Below, in pieces: positions 10,997-19,335 of a stretch of 64,000 nt of DNA; positions within the stretch are counted from its first letter, which is position 1; every line of letters starts with the position of its first letter. The stretch is from Polymorphum gilvum SL003B-26A1 (GTDB lineage Bacteria; Pseudomonadota; Alphaproteobacteria; Rhizobiales; Stappiaceae): NCBI RefSeq assembly GCF_000192745.1, contig NC_015259.1, positions 186,001 to 250,000 of the forward strand, read 5' to 3'. A program made the translations under genes and the position numbers. The notes beneath the pieces were generated by a model. That model had not been told where the DNA came from, did no database searches, and saw only the letters and a program-made list of their open reading frames with translations.

Positions 10997-11025
10997 GTAA
11001 TAGCGCCAACGACCCGGCCCGTCAA
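10997..11025 (-). promoter_or_regulatory. predicted sigma-70 promoter of sdhCDAB
   Basis: On the minus strand TTGACG (11020-11025) and TATTAC (10997-11002) are separated by exactly 17 bases. This predicts a start near 10990 and a leader of about 65 bases. Confidence 0.5.
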
Positions 11026-11093
11026 AGTATCCTATCGGCGAAACCTGGGAGAATTGTCTTTCCGGTCAATCGGGATCGAGTCAGGACGAGACC

Positions 11094-11140
11094 TCAATCG
11101 ATTGAAAGGCGGGAAAGCGTTACCGGCAGGTAAACCCGCC
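11094..11140. terminator. hairpin after the EI24 gene plus adjacent 12-bp palindrome
   Basis: Read on the minus strand, GGCGGG (11135-11140) pairs with CCCGCC (11108-11113). Inside is a nested stem TTACC-TGCC-GGTAA, followed by TTT. This may end the upstream minus-strand operon. Next to it, TCAATCGATTGA (11094-11105) is a separate perfect palindrome of unknown role. Confidence 0.4.
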
Positions 11141-11146
11141 AGCCGT

Positions 11147-11812
11147 TCAGGCGCGCGCGGTCGCCAGACCCTTGTAGAGATGCACCATGAAGATGGTGGC
11201 GAAGATCGGGGTCACCAGGTTGAGGATCGGAACGGCCAGCACGCCGGCGATGACCAGCCCGCCGAGGAACACCGTGCCGCCGCGCGCCCGGCGCAGCGCC
11301 CTGGCCTCGGCCGGGCTCATGAAGCGCATGGCGGCGAACTCGAAGAACTCGCGCCCGAGCAGATAGCCGTTGACCAGGAAGAAGGCGGCGACGTTGATGC
11401 CCGGCACCAGCAGCAGGATCAGCGCGACCAGGTTGCCCAGGACGACGACGCCGGTGAACTTGATTGTGAGAAGCAGCGATTGGCCGAGCGGCATCGCCCG
11501 TCCCGGCGGATCGGCGGGATAGTCGCGGCGCTCGACGATCTCGGCGATGTCGTCCTGGAAGAAGGCGGCGAACAGCGCCGACACCGGCGCGACCAGGAAG
11601 CCGAGGCCGATGATGGCGCCGATGCCAGTCAGGATCGACAGCGTCGTCTCCAGCCACGGATACGGCAGCTCGACGAAGCCCGCGACGAGCCCCTGCAGCG
11701 CAATCCAGATCACCAGCAGAACCGCCAGCGTGAAGCCGAGCGACTTCCACAGGATCGCCCGGAACGGCGGCTCGAAGATCTGGCCGAAGGCGCGGGAGGC
11801 GGCGGAAAGCAT
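11147..11812 (-). CDS. EI24 domain / CysZ-like membrane protein
   Basis: This 221-residue integral membrane protein has four clear hydrophobic segments (about residues 24-46, 60-90, 115-150 and 180-210). It matches the EI24/CysZ family by its spacing of helices and the segment VPGINVAAFFLVNGYLLGREFFEFAAMRF. CysZ members move sulfate, but many alphaproteobacterial homologues are uncharacterised. It follows recR on the same strand with two hairpin repeats in between, so it may have its own transcription. Confidence 0.75.
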   Translation of the reverse strand: MLSAASRAFGQIFEPPFRAILWKSLGFTLAVLLVIWIALQGLVAGFVELPYPWLETTLSILTGIGAIIGLGFLVAPVSALFAAFFQDDIAEIVERRDYPADPPGRAMPLGQSLLLTIKFTGVVVLGNLVALILLLVPGINVAAFFLVNGYLLGREFFEFAAMRFMSPAEARALRRARGGTVFLGGLVIAGVLAVPILNLVTPIFATIFMVHLYKGLATARA

Positions 11813-11823
11813 GCGGATCCTCG

Positions 11824-11889
11824 GGTCGGGGCGAGCGCCCCGACGAAGGCGCGACGGGTCGGGGCGGCCGCCCCGACATAGGCATGATC
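11824..11889. repeat. two tandem 33-bp units, each with an 8-bp hairpin
   Basis: GTCGGGGC-N4-GCCCCGAC occurs at 11825-11844 and again at 11858-11877, in units 33 bases apart, just upstream of the EI24 gene start. The stems are identical and the loops differ. They resemble short extragenic palindromic repeats. Confidence 0.6.
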
Positions 11890-12000
11890 GGCGGGGCGCA
11901 CAAGGGCGGGGTCCCGCAAAGGCTCCGACCGACCGCCATCAGGATCGCGCGATGGCGCCTGCGCGCCCCGCGGTCCGGGATGACGGTCGCAAACCGACGA

Positions 12001-12609
12001 TCAGAACCGCGTGCGGGCCTTGAGCGCCTGGGCCAGCGTGCCCTCGTCGAGATAGTCGAGCTCGCCGCCGACCGGCACGCCGTGGGCGAGCCGGGTGACG
12101 GTAACGTCGAGCCCGGCGAGCTGGCCGGTGACGTAATGCGCCGTGGTCTGGCCTTCGACCGTGGCGTTGACGGCGAGGATGACCTCGCGGATCGTGCCGG
12201 CGCGCACCCGCTCGACCAGCGCGGCGATGGAGAGATCCTCCGGGCCGATGCCGTCGAGCGGCGACAGCGTGCCGCCGAGCACGTGGTAGCGGGCGTTGAG
12301 CACGGCGGCGCGCTCCAGCGCCCACAGGTCCGAGACGTCCTCGACGACGACCAGAACGCTGTCGTCGCGGCCCGGATCGGCGCAGATGGTGCAGGGGTCG
12401 GAGGTGTCGACCGTGCCGCAGGTCGAGCAGATGCCGACCCTCTCGACAGCGACACCCATGGCCTCGGCCAGCGGCACCAGCAGCTGCTCCTTCTTCTTGA
12501 TCAGATGCAGCGCGGCGCGGCGCGCCGAGCGCGGTCCGAGCCCCGGCAGTTTCGCCAGGAGCTGGATCAGCCGTTCGATCTCCGGTCCGGCCACCCTGCG
12601 GTTCGACAT
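12001..12609 (-). CDS. recR: recombination protein RecR
   Basis: RecR acts with RecO and RecF in loading RecA at gaps. The 202-residue protein has the N-terminal helix-hairpin-helix ([24 protein letters not shown]) and the zinc finger [16 protein letters not shown] at about residues 57-72. A Toprim domain follows ([15 protein letters not shown]...). It is the distal gene of dnaX-ybaB-recR, an order conserved in many bacteria. Confidence 0.96.
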   Translation of the reverse strand: MSNRRVAGPEIERLIQLLAKLPGLGPRSARRAALHLIKKKEQLLVPLAEAMGVAVERVGICSTCGTVDTSDPCTICADPGRDDSVLVVVEDVSDLWALERAAVLNARYHVLGGTLSPLDGIGPEDLSIAALVERVRAGTIREVILAVNATVEGQTTAHYVTGQLAGLDVTVTRLAHGVPVGGELDYLDEGTLAQALKARTRF

Positions 12610-12753
12610 GATGCGTTCTTGATCCTCGGCCCTGCTAATCGGGATTGCCAGCCCGCTTTCCAGTCCACTTTCCAGTCTGGCGGACGGCGCGGCGAACGGG
12701 GCACGCCGCCCGCCGCCCGAGAGGCAGCGTCGGCCAGGTCCCCTCGCGGTGCC

Positions 12754-13074
12754 TCAGAACGGCAGCTTCATGCCGGCCGGCAGGCCGAGGCCGCTCATCA
12801 GGTCCTGGGTCTTCTCCTGCATCAGCGCCTCGCCCTTGGCCTTCGCGTCGGCGTGGGCGGCGAGAATCAGGTCCTCCAGAATCTCGACCTCGTCCTCCTT
12901 GAACAGCGACGGGTCGATCTTCAGGCCCTTCATGTCGCCCTTGCCGGTCAGCGTGACGGTGACCAGGCCGGCGCCGGAACTGCCGGTCACCTCGATCGCG
13001 GCGATCTCCTCCTGCAGGGAGCCCATCTTCTCCTGCATCTGCTTCGCCTGCTTCATCATCTTGAGGAAGTCCAT
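12754..13074 (-). CDS. YbaB/EbfC family nucleoid-associated protein
   Basis: This small DNA-binding protein of 106 residues has the family features: an N-terminal amphipathic helix ([30 protein letters not shown]) and the central [26 protein letters not shown] region (here LKIDPSLF...). It lies between dnaX and recR on the same strand, the usual arrangement. In the 144 bases before recR, CTTTCCAGTC occurs twice 12 bases apart (12656-12677). Confidence 0.92.
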   Translation of the reverse strand: MDFLKMMKQAKQMQEKMGSLQEEIAAIEVTGSSGAGLVTVTLTGKGDMKGLKIDPSLFKEDEVEILEDLILAAHADAKAKGEALMQEKTQDLMSGLGLPAGMKLPF

Positions 13075-13173
13075 CGCGTTCTCAACTCCGTCGCTGGCGG
13101 GACGGCCTGCCGCCCCTTGGCTCCTTGGTCTGGTTCCGCCTCGCCTTTAGGCGCGCCGGGCAGGCCAGGCAAA

Positions 13174-15195
13174 TTAAATCTCGTCGCCCTCATCGGTGCC
13201 GAGCGCCTCGCCGAGCAGCGGGTCGGCGGGCGTCTCCTCTTCGTCGTCCTGGACGCGCACGTCGACCACCCGCGCCCCCGGAAATTCGGTGAGCAGCGCG
13301 GCGACGGTCGGATGCGAGCGGGCATCGGACAGCAGCTGGGCCTGGTTCGCCTCGCGCTCCTCGTGGATGGTCGGCCGGCCCTGCGTGCGGCTGACGCTGA
13401 CGATCCAGCGCATGCCGGTCCACTCGGTCAGCTTGCGGCCAAGTTCGCCGGCAAGGTCGGCGCCGGCGTCCGGCGTCGGCTGGAACTCGATCCGACCCGG
13501 GTCGAAGCGGACCAGCCGCATCTGCCGCTCGATCGCCACCTTGAGCGGGATGTCGCGCTTTTCCGAGGCGAGCGCGGCGCAGTCCTGCAGCGAGGCGAGC
13601 CGCACCGCCGGCGACCAGTGTGGCGATTGGACAGGTGTCTGGGCCGGTGTCTGGGCCGGTGTCTGGGCCGGCGCCATGGCCTGCTGCGGCGCGCCGCCGG
13701 CGACGGCGGTCAGGCGCGGCCGCCCGTCGCCGGCGGCGGCGAGCCTGGCCGTCGGGGCATCGGACGGGGCAACCGGGGTCGGCCCACCGGCAAAGCCGCC
13801 TGGAGCAGCCGCAGCACCCTGGACGGGTGCCGGACCGCCTCGCGGCGCGCCGCCCGCCGGCATGGTCCCGCCGGAAGCCTGGGCGCCGGAAACCTGGGCG
13901 CCGGAAGCCTGGGCGCCGGAAGCCTGGGCAATCGCGGGCCCCTGTCCCGACTTCAGCAGCCTGAGCGCCTCCTCCGGGTCCGGCAGGTCGGCGGCATAGG
14001 CGAGCCGCACCAGCACCATGTCGGCCGCGGCCAGCGGCTTGGGTGCGCCCTGCACCTCCGAAATGCCCTTGAGCAGGATCTGCCAGGCGCGCGACAGGCT
14101 GCGCATCGACAGGCTTTCGGCGAACTCCCGCCCGCGCAGCCGTTCAGTCTCGGTGACGGAGACCTCCTCGCCGGCCTTGGGCACGATCTTCAGCCGGGTC
14201 ACCAGATGGGTGAAGTCGGCCAGGTCGGTCAGCACCACCGCCGGATCGGCGCCGCTGGCATATTGCCCGGCCAGTTCCTCCAGCGCCTCGGCGACGCGAC
14301 CGGCCATGACGTGACCGAACAGGTCGATGACGCGGGCCCGGTCGGCCAGGCCCAGCATTTCGCGCACCTGCACGGCGTCGATATGGCCGGCGCCGTGAGC
14401 GATCGCCTGGTCGAGCAGCGACAGCGAATCGCGTGCCGAACCCTCGCCGGCGCGCGCGATCAGGCTCAGCGCCTCGTCGGAGATGTCGATGCCCTCCGCG
14501 TCGGAGATCCGGCGCAGCAGGCCGACCAGCTTGGGCTGCTCGATGCGGCGCAGGTCGAAGCGCTGGCAGCGCGACAGCACGGTCACCGGCACCTTGCGGA
14601 TCTCCGTCGTCGCGAAGATGAACTTCACGTGCTCAGGCGGTTCCTCCAGCGTCTTCAGCAAGCCGTTGAAGGCCGCGTTCGACAGCATGTGCACTTCGTC
14701 GATGATGTAGACCTTGTAGCGCGCCGTCGCCGGCCGGTAGCGCGCCGCGTCGGTGATTTCGCGGATGTCGTTGATGCCGGTATGGGAGGCGGCGTCCATC
14801 TCGATGACGTCGACGTGCCGGCCTTCCATGATCGCGCGGCAGTGGGTTCCCTCGCGGCTCAGCCTCACCGTCGGCCGATCGGCCTCGCCGGGGATCTCGT
14901 AGTTGAGGCCGCGGGCGAGGATGCGCGCCGTCGTCGTCTTGCCGACGCCGCGCACGCCGGTCAGCATCCACGCCTGGGCGATGCGCCCGGTGGCGAAGGC
15001 GTTCTCCAGCGTCTGCACCATCGGCTCCTGGCCGACCAGGTCGTCGAATGTCTGCGGCCGGTACTTGCGCGCCAGCACCCGGTAGGTGCCCTGCCGGTCC
15101 GCCGGAGGCGCGTCGAACAGCGCGATCGTCCCCTCGTCTGGGTGCTCGCGCTCCGTCGGTCCGAACTCCGTGTGGTCTGGAATGTCGCCGTCCAT
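13174..15195 (-). CDS. dnaX: DNA polymerase III subunits gamma/tau
   Basis: DnaX is the clamp-loader ATPase. Residues about 30-380 form the AAA+ core with Walker A GVRGVGKTT and the DIREI and sensor regions. The zinc-module cysteines usual in DnaX are reduced to one (GTHCRAIMEG), as I recall for other rhizobial DnaX. The linker (about residues 420-530) is low-complexity and contains two in-frame tandem repeats: AQASG units (15 bp, four copies at 13870-13929) and TPAQ units (12 bp, three copies at 13634-13669). The C-terminal tau region follows. At 673 residues it is within the normal range. Confidence 0.95.
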   Translation of the reverse strand: MDGDIPDHTEFGPTEREHPDEGTIALFDAPPADRQGTYRVLARKYRPQTFDDLVGQEPMVQTLENAFATGRIAQAWMLTGVRGVGKTTTARILARGLNYEIPGEADRPTVRLSREGTHCRAIMEGRHVDVIEMDAASHTGINDIREITDAARYRPATARYKVYIIDEVHMLSNAAFNGLLKTLEEPPEHVKFIFATTEIRKVPVTVLSRCQRFDLRRIEQPKLVGLLRRISDAEGIDISDEALSLIARAGEGSARDSLSLLDQAIAHGAGHIDAVQVREMLGLADRARVIDLFGHVMAGRVAEALEELAGQYASGADPAVVLTDLADFTHLVTRLKIVPKAGEEVSVTETERLRGREFAESLSMRSLSRAWQILLKGISEVQGAPKPLAAADMVLVRLAYAADLPDPEEALRLLKSGQGPAIAQASGAQASGAQVSGAQASGGTMPAGGAPRGGPAPVQGAAAAPGGFAGGPTPVAPSDAPTARLAAAGDGRPRLTAVAGGAPQQAMAPAQTPAQTPAQTPVQSPHWSPAVRLASLQDCAALASEKRDIPLKVAIERQMRLVRFDPGRIEFQPTPDAGADLAGELGRKLTEWTGMRWIVSVSRTQGRPTIHEEREANQAQLLSDARSHPTVAALLTEFPGARVVDVRVQDDEEETPADPLLGEALGTDEGDEI
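13634..13669. repeat. 12-bp tandem repeat in dnaX linker
   Basis: Three identical copies of GGTGTCTGGGCC encode a Pro-Ala-Gln-Thr repeat in the flexible tau linker. Confidence 0.85.
13870..13929. repeat. 15-bp tandem repeat in dnaX linker
   Basis: Four copies of GCCGGAAGCCTGGGC (one with a single change) encode Ala-Gln-Ala/Val-Ser-Gly units in the tau linker. Confidence 0.85.
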
Positions 15196-15230
15196 GCCGC
15201 CCGTCTACAAGCCGTCGAGTCTGGCGGAGG

Positions 15231-15259
15231 GGCCGTCCTCCGCCGTGCCGAGGACGGCC
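15231..15259. other. perfect 10-bp hairpin between the SRP RNA and dnaX
   Basis: GGCCGTCCTC (15231-15240) pairs with GAGGACGGCC (15250-15259) across a nine-base loop, in the dnaX leader and downstream of the SRP RNA. No U-run follows on the minus strand. It may be an RNA processing or pausing structure. Confidence 0.4.
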
Positions 15260-15349
15260 GGTCCGCGCCCGTCGGGACGCGCCGGGACCCGCCCGCCGCG
15301 CCTTGCTCGCGACGCGCCGCCGGACTGCATGTGCGCGGGAAATGAAAGG

Positions 15350-15455
15350 GTGGGAGGCTGGCACGGTGACCCGTGCCGCGACTCGTTGGGGCTGCTTCCT
15401 TCCGGACCTGACCCGGTTGGCGAGTGGCTCGTCCACCACCAACCTCCCGAGCCCC
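15350..15455 (-). ncRNA. ffs: signal recognition particle 4.5S RNA
   Basis: On the minus strand the region contains the near-invariant SRP domain IV segment GGTCAGGTCCGGAAGG followed by AAGCAGCC. The ends pair: GGGAGGTTGG near the 5' end with CCAGCCTCCC near the 3' end. About 105 bases is the right size for the small bacterial SRP RNA, which binds Ffh for membrane targeting. Position upstream of dnaX is common in alphaproteobacteria. The ends are estimated from pairing to within a few bases. Confidence 0.93.
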
Positions 15456-15528
15456 TTATATCAGAAGGAAAGGGGCCTTTGGCAAGGGTTGATGTTGTTG
15501 CCCGGTCCGGTGCCGCGAGGCCGCGCTG

Positions 15529-16332
15529 TCAGGCCGCGCTGTCGGGCCGTCGGGCCGCCCGCTCCACCGCCTTCAGCAGCAGCGCGATGTCCTGCGACCG
15601 GGACAGCCGGTGATCGCCGTCGGGGACCAGCGTGAAGGTGACGTCGTCGTCGGGCAGCGCTTCGACCAGCCGCCGGGCGTGGCTCCAGGGCACGTCCGGA
15701 TCCGCGCGCCCCTGCAGGATCGTCACCGGGCAGCCGAGCCGGTGCGGCCGGTCCATCAGCAGGTGATGGCGGCCGTCCTCGATCAGCGCGCGGGTGATGA
15801 CATAGGGCTCGTCGCCATAGGCCGACGGCTGTTCCCAGCGCCCCTGCGCCAGGATCGCCTGCCGTATCTCCTCGGTGAAGCGCTGCTTCCACATCAGCTC
15901 CTCGGTGAAGTCGGTCGCCGGCGCGATCAGCACCAGGCCGCGGATCCGGCTGGCCGCCTCGCCGACCTCGGCAACATGGGCGAGCGTCAGCAGCAGCGCG
16001 ATCCAGCCGCCCATCGACGAGCCGACGATGATCGTCGGCCCCTGGCAGAAGCGGTCGAACACCGCCTTGGCCTCCTCCAGCCAGCGCGACACGGTGCCGT
16101 CCGCGAAGGCGCCGCCGGAGGCGCCGTGGCCGGAATAGTCCATGCGCGTCGCCGCAAGCCCGCTTGTCGCCGCCCACTCCGCCAGCGCTTCGGCCTTGGT
16201 GCCGGTCATGTCCGACCTGAAGCCCGACAGCCAGAGCACGCCGGGGGCGGCGCCGGCGCGGTGGCGCACCGCGATCGGCCGCGCCTGCGCGCCCGTGCCG
16301 ACGGTGATGAATTGCGGCTCGTCGACGCCCAT
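15529..16332 (-). CDS. alpha/beta hydrolase
   Basis: This soluble serine hydrolase of 267 residues has nucleophile motif GSSMGGW, an Asp in GRADPDVPW and a His in DGDHRLS, the order expected for the fold. The LWLSGFRSDMTGTKA segment resembles ABHD10-like esterases and thioesterases. The start at 16332 is favoured by GGAGAG at suitable spacing; an in-frame start 51 bases upstream would overlap the divergent gene's region. The substrate is unknown. Confidence 0.85.
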   Translation of the reverse strand: MGVDEPQFITVGTGAQARPIAVRHRAGAAPGVLWLSGFRSDMTGTKAEALAEWAATSGLAATRMDYSGHGASGGAFADGTVSRWLEEAKAVFDRFCQGPTIIVGSSMGGWIALLLTLAHVAEVGEAASRIRGLVLIAPATDFTEELMWKQRFTEEIRQAILAQGRWEQPSAYGDEPYVITRALIEDGRHHLLMDRPHRLGCPVTILQGRADPDVPWSHARRLVEALPDDDVTFTLVPDGDHRLSRSQDIALLLKAVERAARRPDSAA

Positions 16333-16433
16333 AGTATGGCTCTCCGCGCGCTGTCGTTGCGATCCCGGATGCCGGTTTGGCACAGGCAGACGACAATGAG
16401 AAGTCGGTCCCGTCCCGCCGGAGTGCCTGTCCC

Positions 16434-17618
16434 GTGCCAGATCCCGCCGCCCCGCCCGTCATCCTGCAGGTGATCCCGGAACTCGACACCGGCGGCGCAG
16501 AGCGCACCGCCGTCGACGTCGCCGCCGCGATCGTCGCGCGCGGCTGGACGGCGCTGGTGGTCAGCGAGGGCGGCCGTCTGGTCGGCGAACTGGAGGCGGC
16601 CGGGGCCGAACACATCGTGTTGCCGGTTTCCAGCAAGAATCCGGCGGTTCTCCGGCGCAATGCCGGACACTTGTCGGCACTTATCCGGAGCCGCTCGGTC
16701 AGCCTCATCCATGCCCGCAGCCGGGCCCCGGCGTGGTCGGCCCTGTGGGCGGCGCGGGCGGCGAAGGTCCCCTTCGTGACCACCTACCACGGTATCTACA
16801 AGCAGACCAACTTCTTCAAATCCTTGTACAATTCCGTCATGGCCCGGGGCGACGCGGTGATCGCCAACTCCGCCTACACCGCCCACCTGATCGCCGAGCG
16901 CCACCCCTTCGCGCGCGACCGCATCACCGTCATCCACCGCGGCTCGGACCTGTCCGCGCTGGCGCCGGAGGCAGTCGGCGGGGACAGGCGCGCGGCGCTG
17001 CGCGCGGCCTGGGGGATAAGTGCCGACACCCGGGTGGTGCTCCAGCTCGCGCGGCTGACGGCCTGGAAGGGCCAGCGCGTGGTCGTCGACGCCATGGCCG
17101 AGCTGGCCAGGCGGGGATATCCCGACGTGGTTGCGGTCATGGCCGGGGACGACCAGGGCCGCACCGGCTACCGTGCCGAGTTGGAGGCACGCATCGCCGC
17201 CGCCGGTCTTTCCGGCCGCGTCCGCCTGGTCGGCCATTGTTCCGACGTGCCTGCTGCCCTGTCGCTCGCCGACGTTGCCGTCGTCACCTCGACCGAGCCG
17301 GAAGCCTTCGGCCGCGCGGCGGTGGAGGCCCAGGCGGCGGGGATACCGGTCGTCGTCAGCGACCTCGGCGCGGTGCCCGAGACCGTGCTGGCGCCGCCGG
17401 AGGTGGACGCGGCCGCGCGCACCGGCTGGCGTGTGCCGGCCGGCGACCCGGCCGCCCTCGCCGACGCGATTGCCCTTGTCCTGCAGATGGATGCGGCGCA
17501 GCGGTCGGCGCTGACGGCGCGCGCGCGGGCGCATGTCGGCGCGCATTTCTCGGTCGCCGCGATGTGCGCGGCGACGCTTGCGGTCTATGCCAGCCTGCTC
17601 GGGCTGCCGCGGGGATAG
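16434..17618 (+). CDS. glycosyltransferase family 4 protein
   Basis: This GT-B fold enzyme of about 394 residues probably works at the cell envelope. The N-terminal half starts VILQVIPELDTGGAERT, typical of GT4 donors and acceptors. The C-terminal half has QLARLTAWKGQ and the EX7E motif in EPEAFGRAAVEAQAAGIPVV. I chose the GTG at 16434 because GGAG lies about ten bases upstream; an ATG at 16377 is the longer alternative. The sugar and acceptor are unknown. It stands alone between the hydrolase and infC. Confidence 0.85.
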   Translation: MPDPAAPPVILQVIPELDTGGAERTAVDVAAAIVARGWTALVVSEGGRLVGELEAAGAEHIVLPVSSKNPAVLRRNAGHLSALIRSRSVSLIHARSRAPAWSALWAARAAKVPFVTTYHGIYKQTNFFKSLYNSVMARGDAVIANSAYTAHLIAERHPFARDRITVIHRGSDLSALAPEAVGGDRRAALRAAWGISADTRVVLQLARLTAWKGQRVVVDAMAELARRGYPDVVAVMAGDDQGRTGYRAELEARIAAAGLSGRVRLVGHCSDVPAALSLADVAVVTSTEPEAFGRAAVEAQAAGIPVVVSDLGAVPETVLAPPEVDAAARTGWRVPAGDPAALADAIALVLQMDAAQRSALTARARAHVGAHFSVAAMCAATLAVYASLLGLPRG

Positions 17619-17798
17619 AGATCTCCGGCACCTGCGCAAGACAGGTTGACTTTCCGCCGGTTTCACCGGATCCTTTGGCCCGCTCGATCGTTCTTCCGGA
17701 CGATGCCCAAGCCTCGGCGTTCGCGTTCGGGGCTCTCTGTGCATTGAAGGCCGGGCTCGCCGAGCCAGACATGTGCAACAACACAGGAGATCGCGACC

Positions 17799-18341
17799 AT
17801 TCGCCGTCCGTTCCGCGCCCCGCCTCCCACCAAGGAAGGCCCGCGCACAAATGATGAAATTCGCGTCCGCGAAGTTCAGCTGATCGATCACGAAGGCCAG
17901 AACAGGGGGGTCATTCCGACCCAGCAAGCCCTTGATATCGCTATGGAAGCGGGGCTTGACCTGGTCGAGATCCAGCCGAACGCAGAGCCTCCGGTCTGCA
18001 AGATCCTCGACTACGGCCGGTTCAAGTACCAGTCGCAGAAGAAGGCCGCCGAGGCGCGAAAGAAGCAGAAAACCGTCGAAATCAAAGAAATCAAGATGCG
18101 CCCGAACATCGACATCCATGACTATGAGGTGAAGATGAAGAGCATGCTGCGGTTTTTCTCCGAAGGCGACAAGGTCAAGGTCACCCTGCGCTTCCGCGGC
18201 CGCGAAATGGCGCACCAGGATCTGGGTATGAAGCTCCTGATGAAGGTTCGCGACGAGACGGCGGAGATCGCGAAGGTGGAATCCGCGCCGCGCCTGGAAG
18301 GCCGGCAGATGGTCATGGTGCTGGCACCGATCCAGCGCTAG
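17799..18341 (+). CDS. infC: translation initiation factor IF-3, AUU start
   Basis: IF-3 monitors start-codon and fMet-tRNA pairing on the 30S subunit. Reading from the ATT at 17799, preceded by AGGAGA, gives 180 residues beginning [21 protein letters not shown]. The family signatures [24 protein letters not shown] and the C-terminal domain with [14 protein letters not shown] follow. The first in-frame ATG is at 17943 and would cut off the N-terminal domain, so the AUU start, known for infC and used in its autoregulation, is the right one here. Confidence 0.95.
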   Translation: MRRPFRAPPPTKEGPRTNDEIRVREVQLIDHEGQNRGVIPTQQALDIAMEAGLDLVEIQPNAEPPVCKILDYGRFKYQSQKKAAEARKKQKTVEIKEIKMRPNIDIHDYEVKMKSMLRFFSEGDKVKVTLRFRGREMAHQDLGMKLLMKVRDETAEIAKVESAPRLEGRQMVMVLAPIQR

Positions 18342-18394
18342 AGCGGGGCCGCGCCGCCGGATCCCGGTGGCTGGCCTGGCTTGGCACCCTCGGC

Positions 18395-18420
18395 GAAGGC
18401 GGTCTCACGGCCGCCTTCTT
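18395..18420 (+). terminator. possible terminator after infC
   Basis: GAAGGCGG (18395-18402) pairs with CCGCCTTC (18411-18418) and is followed by TT. The U-run is short. Confidence 0.45.
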
Positions 18421-18454
18421 GCGCTTCCGGCTTCGAGCACGGCCCGGAATCGGG

Positions 18455-18483
18455 TTGCATTCGCACTGCTCTCCCCCTATAAG
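18455..18483 (+). promoter_or_regulatory. predicted promoter of rpmI-rplT
   Basis: TTGCAT and TATAAG are separated by 17 bases in the 321-base gap between infC and rpmI. Together with the hairpin just before it, this suggests rpmI-rplT is transcribed apart from infC, with a leader of about 170 bases that could carry ribosomal-protein feedback control. I see no known L20 leader motif. Confidence 0.4.
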
Positions 18484-18662
18484 CCTGCGGTCCAGAGTCG
18501 TCCGGCTCGTCGTGGACCCCTGTTGCTGTTGCCTGACATGCCGGCCCTGCCGGCGCGTCGTCCCAGCCCGGGCCACGACTATCCAGGGCATGCCGTGTCG
18601 ACGTCTCGATGCACCAACAAACGAGCGGGCGGTTTTCGTTCGCGCCAATGAAAGGATGCAAA

Positions 18663-18860
18663 ATGCCCAAGCTGAAGACCAAGTCTGGAGCGAAGAAGCG
18701 CTTCAAACTGACCGCGACCGGCAAGGTGAAGACCGGGCAGGCCGGCAAGCGGCACGGCATGATCAAGCGCACGGCCAAGTTCGTCCGCAACGCCCGTGGC
18801 ACGACCACGCTGGCGGACCAGGACGCCAAGATCGTGAAGCAGTTCCTGCCGTACGGCTGA
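18663..18860 (+). CDS. rpmI: 50S ribosomal protein L35
   Basis: L35 is a 65-residue basic protein of the large subunit. It reads [20 protein letters not shown], the canonical family start, and ends with the VKQFLPYG region. GAAAGGAT lies just upstream of the ATG. It is followed 31 bases later by rplT, the usual infC-rpmI-rplT order. Confidence 0.97.
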   Translation: MPKLKTKSGAKKRFKLTATGKVKTGQAGKRHGMIKRTAKFVRNARGTTTLADQDAKIVKQFLPYG

Positions 18861-18891
18861 GCCCCACGTCTGTCTCTGAAGGAGTTTACCC

Positions 18892-19248
18892 ATGTCGCGC
18901 GTCAAGAGGGGCGTAACCGCCCACGCCCGTCACAAGAAGGTTCTCAAGGCTGCCAAGGGCTTCTACGGCCGCCGCAAGAACACCATCCGCATCGCCAAGC
19001 AGGCGGTCGAGAAGGCCGCCCAGTATGCCTATCGCGACCGGAAGGTCCGCAAGCGCAATTTCCGCTCCCTGTGGATCCAGCGCATCAACGCGGCCACCCG
19101 GGAGCACGGCATGACCTACGGCCGCTTCATCGACGGCCTGAACAAGGCCGGCATCGAGGTCGATCGCAAGGTTCTGTCCGACCTGGCCATCCATCAGCCG
19201 GAGGCCTTCAAGGCACTGGTCGACAAGGCGCAGGGCGCCCTGGCCTGA
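18892..19248 (+). CDS. rplT: 50S ribosomal protein L20
   Basis: L20 binds 23S rRNA early in 50S assembly and often represses its own operon. The 118-residue protein begins [19 protein letters not shown] and contains [20 protein letters not shown] and the [22 protein letters not shown] segment. AAGGAG precedes the start. A clear rho-independent terminator follows. Confidence 0.98.
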   Translation: MSRVKRGVTAHARHKKVLKAAKGFYGRRKNTIRIAKQAVEKAAQYAYRDRKVRKRNFRSLWIQRINAATREHGMTYGRFIDGLNKAGIEVDRKVLSDLAIHQPEAFKALVDKAQGALA

Positions 19249-19276
19249 CCGGCTCCAGCCGACAGACGAATTGAAG

Positions 19277-19307
19277 AGGCGCGCGTCCGCAGGGAGCGCG
19301 CCTTTTT
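19277..19307 (+). terminator. rho-independent terminator after rplT
   Basis: AGGCGCGC pairs with GCGCGCCT across an 11-base loop and is followed by five T. Confidence 0.85.
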
Positions 19308-19335
19308 CGTGCCGAAGACCCCGCCAGGCGCCGCC

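Noticed and set aside
12656-12677. direct repeat CTTTCCAGTC twice between ybaB and recR
   Set aside because: Only two 10-base copies inside an operon, with no promoter or gene that it would clearly serve.
11884-15345. 1153-codon plus-strand open frame opposite recR-ybaB-dnaX
   Set aside because: Three conserved genes and the SRP RNA lie on the other strand. The frame is a by-product of high GC.
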